Shown here in pieces: positions 57,652-64,000 of a DNA stretch of 64,000 nt; positions within the stretch are counted from its first letter, which is position 1, and each line of letters opens with the position of its first letter. The DNA comes from Flavobacteriaceae bacterium. Its GTDB lineage: Bacteria; Bacteroidota; Bacteroidia; Flavobacteriales; Flavobacteriaceae. The notes beneath the pieces were generated by a model. That model did not search any database, was not told the origin of the DNA, and saw nothing but the letters and a program-made list of their open reading frames with translations. The stretch is taken from contig JAGKWW010000013.1 of assembly GCA_021151665.1 (NCBI GenBank), positions 1 to 64,000 on the forward strand, written 5' to 3'. Made by a program: the position numbers and the translations under genes.

Positions 57652-59639
57652 AGGACAAACATATTTCATACAGGATTTACCTTGTGGCCTTCGCAATTTT
57701 TGTGATGGCCATACTTGTTGCTGTAAAGCTTACCAACATCCAGTGGGTGGAAGGCGATTATTACCGCAAGCTGGCCGAGGAGCGCACTGTGCGCAACTTT
57801 GTGATCCCGGCGAACAGGGGTAATGTATACTCCAGCGATGGAAGTTTGTTGGCGACGTCTATACCTAATTATACGATCAGGTTTGATGCTTTGGCGCCAA
57901 AAAAAGAAGATTTTGATAAGTACCTGATGCCGTTAGCCGATTCGCTTTCTAAAATGCTGGGCAAAAGCAGCGGTACCTACTATAACGATCTTAGACGTGC
58001 GCGCATCCATAAGAACCGGTATTTTATGGTAGCGAAAGGGCTCAGTTTTACCGGGTATATGCGCATCAAGAGCTTCCCTCTGTTCAATCTAGGGGCTTTT
58101 AAAGGGGGTATCATTAGCGAGCAAAAAACGGTTCGCGAGCATCCGATAGGAAAGATCGCCAAGCGTACCATCGGGTATGATGAGATAGACCATGCCGGCA
58201 TTGATAAAGAAGTAGGTATAGAAGGCGCATTTGCGCAGTACCTGAACGGAAAGGACGGCAAGCGCCTGATGCAGAAGATAGCAAAGAGCCAGTGGAAGCC
58301 TATAAGCGATGACAATGAAGTGGAGCCTGTAGATGGCTACGACGTGATCTCTACGATCGATGTGTATATACAGGATATAGCGCATCACGCATTGCTCAAG
58401 CAGTTGCAGTACTACCAGGCCGACCACGGTTGCGTAGTGGTTATGGAAACCAAGACCGGCTACATCCGTGCGATATCCAATCTGGGCCGCGCTACGGATA
58501 GTACGTACTACGAAACGGTTAATTACGCCGTCGGCGAATCCCAGGAGCCGGGGTCAACCTTTAAGTTGGCAGGACTGGTTTCGCTTCTGGAAGATAAAAA
58601 AGTAGATACCGGGAAAGTTTTCGATACACATGGCGGCGAGATAACGTATTACGGGCGTAGGGTACGCGATTCCAAAAAAGGAGGGTATGGCAAGATTTCA
58701 CTAGCAAGGGGCTTCGAACTTTCATCAAATACGGTGCTTGTGCAGGCCGTTTACGAGGGGTACAAAGCGAACCCTGCCGCCTTTGTGCAGCATATTGACG
58801 ATTTCGGGCTGAGCAAAAAGCTTGGCATTTCGATAAAAGGGGAAGGAAGGCCACGCATTCCGCACCCGTCTGATGCAAACTGGTCGAGGCTGTCGCTGCC
58901 ATGGATGGGCTTTGGTTACGGGCTGAGCCTTACACCGCTGCAAACACTGACATTCTACAACGCGATAGCCAACAACGGCGAAATGGTAAAGCCGCTTTTT
59001 GTGCAGGAGATCAAGGAGTGGGACCGTACCGTGAAAAAGTTCGACAAAGAAGTGATTAATCCACGCATCTGCTCGCAGGAAACGATAAAGCAGGTAAAAG
59101 CCATTATGCAGAATGTAGTAAAGAAAGGAACAGGGTCTAAGCTGTACAGCAAAGATTTCTCAATGGCCGGCAAAACGGGAACCGCTCAGGTAAACTATGG
59201 TGCAGGCAAGGAAGGGATGTACTACTCGTCTTCGTTTGCGGGATATTTCCCGGCTGAGAATCCTAAGTACTCTTGTATAGTCGTAATACACAAGCCCAGC
59301 GTAGCCAAGGGATACTATGGCGCCGATGTATCGGGCCCGGTGTTTAAGCGTATTGCTCAGAAGATATTTACCGATGTGCCATCTACCAACAAGGTGAAGA
59401 AGCTGGACACAAGTTTTGAAAAGCAGGAGAAGCTCTATGCTTCGTATTATACCAAAGAAGAGCAAAAGCTTACCGCGATACCCAACATGATAGGGATGAG
59501 CGGGATGGATGCCGTAGCGCTTCTTGGCAATATGGGGCTGAAAGTGCAGGTGATCGGTGCCGGAAAAGTAAAGAAGCAATCCCTTTTACCAGGGCAGGCT
59601 TTTAAAAAACAACAAACTATAACACTCGAATTGTCGTGA
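57642..59639 (+). CDS. ftsI: Penicillin-binding protein FtsI with PASTA domain
   Basis: Septal peptidoglycan transpeptidase of 665 residues. One N-terminal transmembrane helix (about 12-31), dimerisation domain (RTVRNFVIPANRGNVYSSDGSLLATS), transpeptidase domain with the active-site SxxK at Ser305-Lys308 (GSTFKL), SSN motif (ELSSNTVLVQ) and KTG (511-513), then a C-terminal PASTA domain (about 608-665: IPNMIGMSGMDAVALLGNMGLKV). A PASTA tail is common in Bacteroidota FtsI but absent from E. coli's. It overlaps murE by four bases. Confidence 0.96.
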   Translation: MGVEDKHISYRIYLVAFAIFVMAILVAVKLTNIQWVEGDYYRKLAEERTVRNFVIPANRGNVYSSDGSLLATSIPNYTIRFDALAPKKEDFDKYLMPLADSLSKMLGKSSGTYYNDLRRARIHKNRYFMVAKGLSFTGYMRIKSFPLFNLGAFKGGIISEQKTVREHPIGKIAKRTIGYDEIDHAGIDKEVGIEGAFAQYLNGKDGKRLMQKIAKSQWKPISDDNEVEPVDGYDVISTIDVYIQDIAHHALLKQLQYYQADHGCVVVMETKTGYIRAISNLGRATDSTYYETVNYAVGESQEPGSTFKLAGLVSLLEDKKVDTGKVFDTHGGEITYYGRRVRDSKKGGYGKISLARGFELSSNTVLVQAVYEGYKANPAAFVQHIDDFGLSKKLGISIKGEGRPRIPHPSDANWSRLSLPWMGFGYGLSLTPLQTLTFYNAIANNGEMVKPLFVQEIKEWDRTVKKFDKEVINPRICSQETIKQVKAIMQNVVKKGTGSKLYSKDFSMAGKTGTAQVNYGAGKEGMYYSSSFAGYFPAENPKYSCIVVIHKPSVAKGYYGADVSGPVFKRIAQKIFTDVPSTNKVKKLDTSFEKQEKLYASYYTKEEQKLTAIPNMIGMSGMDAVALLGNMGLKVQVIGAGKVKKQSLLPGQAFKKQQTITLELS

Positions 59640-61096
59640 TATTAAGGGACCTGTTATATAAAGTAGCTATAGAAGCCGTAAATGGGCCAACCGATGGCAA
59701 CATCGTAAAGCCTGAATTCGACTCGCGCCTTGTTGCCGCGGGCGATGCTTTCATAGCCATACGCGGAACCCAGAGCGACGGCCACCAGTTCATAGGCAAG
59801 GCAATAGAGCAAGGTGCTAAAGCTGTTGTCTGCGAAACCTTTCCGGATGAACTGGCACCGGGGATTACTTATGTACAGGTAAAAAGTGCCAGCGCCGCCC
59901 TGGCCTATATCGCGGCAAACTTTTACGGGAACCCGTCCAGGAGCCTCAAGCTTACAGGAGTTACCGGTACCAACGGTAAAACAACGATCGCATCGCTGTT
60001 ATATATGCTTTTCCGCAATGCGGGATACAAGGCCGGGTTGCTTTCTACCGTAAAAATTATGGTAAATAACAGGGAATATAAGGCTACCCATACTACGCCC
60101 GATTCGCTTACGATCAACCGCTACCTGCGCGAAATGGTAGATGAAGGAGTAGACTACTGCTTTATGGAAGTAAGCTCCCATGGCATCCACCAAAACCGTA
60201 CCGAGGGACTGGAGTTTGCTGGCGGGATTTTTACCAACCTGTCGCACGACCATCTGGATTACCACAGCAGCTTTGCGGAGTACCGCGATGTGAAGAAGAG
60301 CTTTTTCGACCATTTGCCTAAGAATGCCTTTGCACTCGTAAATGTAGATGATAAGAACGGGCTGGTAATGCTGCAAAATACACAGGCTACCAAGCTAACG
60401 TATGCGCTTAAAACATATGCTGATTACAGGGCCCAGATACTAGAGAACCAACTGTCGGGCCTGTTGCTCAAGATCAATGAGCAGGAAGTCTGGGTGAAAT
60501 TAATCGGGACATTCAACGCCTACAACCTTTTAGCGATTTATGGCGCCGCTGTCAACCTTGGACTCGAAAAAGGCGAAGTACTTCGTTTGCTAAGCACGCT
60601 GGAAAGCGTTTCGGGCAGGTTCCAGTTCATTGTGTCCGAAGGCGGGATAACAGCGATAGTAGATTATGCCCATACGCCCGATGCACTTGAAAATGTGCTA
60701 AAAACCATTGAAGGAATACGTACCCGCAACGAACAGCTCATTACTGTTGTCGGCTGTGGCGGCGACCGCGATAAGACGAAACGCCCCGTAATGGCCGGTA
60801 TTGCATCTTCACTGAGCGACAGGGCGATCTTTACCTCAGACAATCCGCGTAGCGAGCAGCCGGAGGATATAATAGAAGACATGGAAAAAGGGGTAGAGCC
60901 CCAAAACTATAAAAAAACGGTAGCCGTGGTAGACAGGCGGCAGGCCATCAAGATCGCATGCCAGCTTTCTAAGGCAGGGGATATTATCCTTATCGCCGGA
61001 AAGGGGCACGAAACCTATCAGGAGATCAATGGCGTCCGCCACGATTTTGATGATATGGAAGTGGTAACAGAACTATTGAAGCAGTTAAATAAATAA
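59636..61096 (+). CDS. murE: UDP-MurNAc-tripeptide ligase MurE
   Basis: Adds the third residue to UDP-MurNAc-L-Ala-D-Glu. The 486-residue product has the ATP motif GVTGTNGKTTIASLL, TPDSLTINRYLREM, GIFTNLSHDHLDYH with the carbamylated-Lys region following, and TSDNPRSEQPEDII; the DNPR sequence is the marker of meso-diaminopimelate specificity. The start is GTG at 59636, in the ftsI stop (GTGA), so translation is coupled. Confidence 0.96.
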   Translation: MILRDLLYKVAIEAVNGPTDGNIVKPEFDSRLVAAGDAFIAIRGTQSDGHQFIGKAIEQGAKAVVCETFPDELAPGITYVQVKSASAALAYIAANFYGNPSRSLKLTGVTGTNGKTTIASLLYMLFRNAGYKAGLLSTVKIMVNNREYKATHTTPDSLTINRYLREMVDEGVDYCFMEVSSHGIHQNRTEGLEFAGGIFTNLSHDHLDYHSSFAEYRDVKKSFFDHLPKNAFALVNVDDKNGLVMLQNTQATKLTYALKTYADYRAQILENQLSGLLLKINEQEVWVKLIGTFNAYNLLAIYGAAVNLGLEKGEVLRLLSTLESVSGRFQFIVSEGGITAIVDYAHTPDALENVLKTIEGIRTRNEQLITVVGCGGDRDKTKRPVMAGIASSLSDRAIFTSDNPRSEQPEDIIEDMEKGVEPQNYKKTVAVVDRRQAIKIACQLSKAGDIILIAGKGHETYQEINGVRHDFDDMEVVTELLKQLNK

Positions 61097-61104
61097 GCAG
61101 GCCT

Positions 61105-62331
61105 ATGCTGTACTATCTATTCGAATATTTAGACAAACAACTTGATGTGCCCGGCACAGGAGTTTTCCAGTACATAACGTTCCGTTCGGGGCTTGCCATC
61201 ATATTGTCGCTGGCTATCTCTACGCTGTTTGGTAAGCGCATCATCAATTTCCTGCGCAAGCAGCAGATTGGCGAGACCGTGCGTGAGCTTGGCCTTGACG
61301 GGCAGGCGCAAAAGGCTGGCACTCCAACCATGGGGGGGCTTATAATTATCATCTCGACGCTGATCCCGGTACTATTGCTGGCGAAGTTGCACAACATCTA
61401 CGTAATGTTGCTTATTGTTACCACACTCTGGATGGGAACAATCGGCTTTATAGATGATTATATCAAGATATTCAAAAAAGATAAAGAAGGGCTCAAGGGC
61501 AAATTCAAGGTAGTAGGGCAGGTAGGCCTGGGGCTAATCGTTGGTTATATCCTGTACTTCCACCCCGGAGTTACAGTTCGTACCGATACTGCCAAAGTGA
61601 ACATTTTCGCTAACGAACAAAATGTCATCACCGCAGCTCCGGTAGAGGAGAAGTCGACAGCTACCACCATCCCGTTCTTTAAAAATAATGAGTTTGATTA
61701 TGCCGAAGTGCTGTCATGGGCAGGCGACAACTACAAAAGCTATGCGTGGCTGATCTTCATTCCGGTGGTGATCTTTATCATCACGGCAGTTTCTAATGGC
61801 GCCAACCTTACCGATGGTATCGATGGCCTCGCGGCGGGAACCTCGGCAATTGCGGTGCTCACGCTGGGGATATTTGCATTCGTATCGGGTAACATCATTT
61901 TCTCGAATTACCTGAACATTATGTACATCCCCAACTCAGGAGAGATGACGGTCTACATAGCCGCGTTTGTTGGTGCGCTCGTCGGTTTCCTCTGGTACAA
62001 TACCTATCCGGCAACCGTGTTCATGGGCGATACGGGCAGCCTTACCATTGGGGGTATTATTGCCGTGTTGGCGATAGCCGTGCGCAAGGAACTCCTGATA
62101 CCCGTGCTGTGCGGAATATTTCTGGCGGAGAATCTTTCGGTGGTACTTCAGGTAAGCTATTTTAAATACACGAAAAAGAAATTCGGCGAAGGCCGCAGGA
62201 TCTTCCTCATGTCGCCGCTGCACCACCATTACCAGAAAAAAGGGTATCACGAGAGCAAGATTGTTACCCGCTTCTGGATTGTTGCGATACTGCTTTCCAT
62301 TTTCTCACTCGTATCATTAAAATTAAGGTAA
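61105..62331 (+). CDS. mraY: Phospho-MurNAc-pentapeptide transferase MraY
   Basis: Integral membrane enzyme transferring phospho-MurNAc-pentapeptide onto undecaprenyl phosphate to give lipid I. The 408-residue protein has about ten helices and the conserved GTPTMGGL, FIDDYIKIF, NLTDGIDGLAAG and FMGDTGSLTIGG motifs with the catalytic Asp residues. A hydrophilic insertion of about 50 residues (about 155-210, TDTAKVNIF to DNYKSYAW) between helices makes it longer than the E. coli form, as usual in Bacteroidota. Confidence 0.96.
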   Translation: MLYYLFEYLDKQLDVPGTGVFQYITFRSGLAIILSLAISTLFGKRIINFLRKQQIGETVRELGLDGQAQKAGTPTMGGLIIIISTLIPVLLLAKLHNIYVMLLIVTTLWMGTIGFIDDYIKIFKKDKEGLKGKFKVVGQVGLGLIVGYILYFHPGVTVRTDTAKVNIFANEQNVITAAPVEEKSTATTIPFFKNNEFDYAEVLSWAGDNYKSYAWLIFIPVVIFIITAVSNGANLTDGIDGLAAGTSAIAVLTLGIFAFVSGNIIFSNYLNIMYIPNSGEMTVYIAAFVGALVGFLWYNTYPATVFMGDTGSLTIGGIIAVLAIAVRKELLIPVLCGIFLAENLSVVLQVSYFKYTKKKFGEGRRIFLMSPLHHHYQKKGYHESKIVTRFWIVAILLSIFSLVSLKLR

Positions 62332-62332
62332 A

Positions 62333-63664
62333 GTGAGGTTAGTAGTATTAGGTGGAGGAGAGAGCGGTGTAGGTACTGCGATCCTCGGAAAGAAAAAAGG
62401 CTATGATGTGTTCCTTTCCGATTTCGGGAAGATAAAAAACAATTACAAAGAGGTGCTGGCACTTAACAAGCTTGATTGGGAAGAGGAGCAGCACACAGAA
62501 GAAAAGATACTGAATGCCGATGTGGTGATGAAGAGCCCGGGGATACCGGATAAGTCGCCCATGGTAAAGAAGATAAAAGAAGCAGGTATACCGGTCATAT
62601 CTGAAATTGAATTTGCTGCCCAGTTTACCGACCTTGATACGATTGGCATCACGGGCAGCAATGGTAAAACCACCACCACGATGCTTACCCACCACCTGCT
62701 GCGCCAGGGCGGACTGATGATGGGGCTCGCAGGAAATATAGGCAAGAGCTTTGCCTGGCAGGTGGCCGAGAACAAGAGTGAAGGATATGTGCTGGAATTA
62801 AGTTCTTTTCAGCTGGACGGGATCGAAAAGTACAGGCCGCATATTGCAGTCATCACTAACATCAGTCCCGACCACCTCGACAGGTATGAGTACAACTACG
62901 ACCTGTACATCGGGGCGAAGTTCCGGATTACGATGAACCAGACAGAGAATGATTTTTTTGTGTACGATGCAGATGATCCGGTGATAACGAAATGGCTCAC
63001 GGAGCATACGATAAAAGCAAAAGCGGTACCCTTCTCGCTAAGCGGCAATACCAAAGAAGGGATTTATGTAGAAGGAAACACAATAGTAAGCAATATAACT
63101 AACGAAGAATTTACCATGCCGATAAACGAACTTTCGCTGGAAGGAAAACACAATGTAAAAAATGCAATGGCAGCTACCGCAGTGGCCCAGCTTATGCGCA
63201 TCAGGAAAGATACCATCAGGGAGAGCCTTTCCAACTTCCAGGGCGTAGAGCACCGTCTGGAGAAGGTACTAAAGATACAGAACGTCCAGTATGTAAACGA
63301 TTCGAAAGCAACCAATACTAATGCAACTTTTTTTGCACTCGATAGCATGACTACCCCAACTGTGTGGATAGTTGGAGGTGTAGACAAAGGCAATGATTAC
63401 GACGAGCTGATGCCATTAGTGCGCGAAAAAGTAAAAGCGATTGTATGCCTTGGCTTGGATAACCAAAAGATACTGAATGCGTTTGGCAATGTGGTAGATG
63501 TGATCGTGGAGACAGCAGGAATGACTGAGGCTGTAAAAGTGGCGCAGGGCCTTTCAGAGCGGGGCGATACTGTTTTGCTGAGTCCTGCCTGCGCAAGCTT
63601 TGACCTGTTTGAAAACTATGAAGACCGCGGCAAGCAGTTCAAAGCAGCTGTTCAGAATTTATAG
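62333..63664 (+). CDS. murD: UDP-N-acetylmuramoylalanine-D-glutamate ligase MurD
   Basis: Adds D-glutamate to UDP-MurNAc-L-Ala. The 443-residue product has a Rossmann-like N-terminal domain (VVLGGGESGVGTAIL), ATP site GITGSNGKTTTTMLTHHLL, LELSSFQLDG, NISPDHLDRY, VNDSKATNTNATFFAL and LSPACASFDLFENYEDRGKQF, all family-specific. The start is GTG at 62333, one base after the mraY stop. The frame is intact. Confidence 0.97.
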   Translation: MRLVVLGGGESGVGTAILGKKKGYDVFLSDFGKIKNNYKEVLALNKLDWEEEQHTEEKILNADVVMKSPGIPDKSPMVKKIKEAGIPVISEIEFAAQFTDLDTIGITGSNGKTTTTMLTHHLLRQGGLMMGLAGNIGKSFAWQVAENKSEGYVLELSSFQLDGIEKYRPHIAVITNISPDHLDRYEYNYDLYIGAKFRITMNQTENDFFVYDADDPVITKWLTEHTIKAKAVPFSLSGNTKEGIYVEGNTIVSNITNEEFTMPINELSLEGKHNVKNAMAATAVAQLMRIRKDTIRESLSNFQGVEHRLEKVLKIQNVQYVNDSKATNTNATFFALDSMTTPTVWIVGGVDKGNDYDELMPLVREKVKAIVCLGLDNQKILNAFGNVVDVIVETAGMTEAVKVAQGLSERGDTVLLSPACASFDLFENYEDRGKQFKAAVQNL

Positions 63665-63709
63665 ACGGTAGATGCCGGAGCAATTCGGAAAAGAATAAAA
63701 TAGAATACG

Positions 63710-64000
63710 ATGAAAGAATTAATCAATAACCTCAAGGGAGACAAAGGGATCTGGTCGTTTGTAATGCTGCTGGCCCTTATCTCGTTTATGCCGGTGTTCA
63801 GCGCCAGTACCAACCTTGTATATGTGGTGGGCAAAGGCTCAACCATTGGTTACCTGGTTAAGCACTTGGTGCACGTTTTCATCGGTTTCGGGCTTATTTA
63901 CTTTGTACACAAATTTCCGTACAATTATTACAAAGGCCTCTCTATGCTGGCTCTGCCGCTCGTGGCGGTATTGCTGGTGTATACTTTTTTACAGGGCACT
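63710..64000 (+). CDS. ftsW: Cell division glycosyltransferase FtsW (5' part)
   Basis: The first 97 codons of a SEDS-family peptidoglycan polymerase, cut by the window end. The N-terminus shows GDKGIWSFVMLLALISFMPVFSASTNLVYV as a first membrane helix and, after KGSTIGYLVKHLVHVFIGFGLIYF, a second one, typical of FtsW/RodA. Position after murD fits the dcw order. The start at 63710 follows a 45-base gap with no alternative start needed. Confidence 0.9.
   Translation, partial: MKELINNLKGDKGIWSFVMLLALISFMPVFSASTNLVYVVGKGSTIGYLVKHLVHVFIGFGLIYFVHKFPYNYYKGLSMLALPLVAVLLVYTFLQGT

Overview
The window is a stretch of chromosome from a member of the Flavobacteriaceae (Bacteroidota), most likely Flavobacterium or a close relative. 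The lineage call rests on the gliding genes gldB and gldC next to nadE, a type IX secretion (T9SS) plug-domain protein, a secreted protein with a T9SS C-terminal sorting domain, DUF5916, DUF6702 and carboxypeptidase-regulatory-like proteins, and repeated TAnnTTTG -7 promoter elements in front of genes. I see no prophage, CRISPR array, rRNA operon or classical insertion sequence. Almost all of the window is ordinary core genome with short intergenic gaps.

Layout. 1-4.7 kb, minus strand: an OmpR-type response regulator and its sensor kinase, a small universal-stress-like protein, a bestrophin-type channel, then fabD from its own promoter. 4.7-6.4 kb: a divergent membrane-anchored protein of unknown function. 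6.4-9.8 kb, minus: a membrane protein, a class I aminotransferase, a half-length NrfD/ActC-like membrane protein and a fatty acid desaturase. 9.9-19.1 kb: rsmG, pruA, apaG, a T9SS plug-domain protein, an M16 peptidase, a methyltransferase, a GxxExxY gene enclosed by inverted repeats, and map. 19.1-24.2 kb, minus: a TetR-ABC-HlyD-TolC export operon whose ATPase has degenerate catalytic motifs. 24.3-30.7 kb: a CoA-transferase/hydrolase, gpmI, a DUF5916 outer-membrane protein, an L,D-transpeptidase-fold protein and tRNA-Gly(TCC).

30.7-36.4 kb: a peptidase E gene that has lost its 5' end lies head-to-head against an operon of three tandem carboxypeptidase-regulatory-like paralogues, a DUF6702 protein and an M1 aminopeptidase. 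36.5-43.2 kb: tatA/B, a PAP2 phosphatase, an O-methyltransferase, rlmN, a lipoprotein, a long-chain prenyl diphosphate synthase and the T9SS-secreted tandem-repeat protein. 43.4-49.0 kb: a sigma factor with a membrane protein and an outer-membrane protein, a membrane protein/histidine kinase/LuxR-type regulator module, and small unknown proteins.

49.1-55.6 kb: dnaG (with no zinc ligands in its zinc-ribbon domain), an orphan LuxR-type regulator, nadE, gldB-gldC, engB and an alpha/beta hydrolase. 55.9-64.0 kb: the start of the division and cell wall (dcw) cluster, mraZ-rsmH-ftsL-like-ftsI-murE-mraY-murD-ftsW, with ftsW cut by the window end. Three AAGTGG repeats at exact 10-nt spacing just upstream of mraZ look like a MraZ autoregulatory operator.

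The most unusual items are the inverted-repeat-bounded GxxExxY cassette (17801-18259), the half-NrfD protein (8144-8713), the tandem-paralogue/DUF6702/M1 operon, the degenerate ABC exporter, the zinc-less primase and the collapsed pepE divergent region. All identifications come from reading the sequence and remembered family features; no database search was run.
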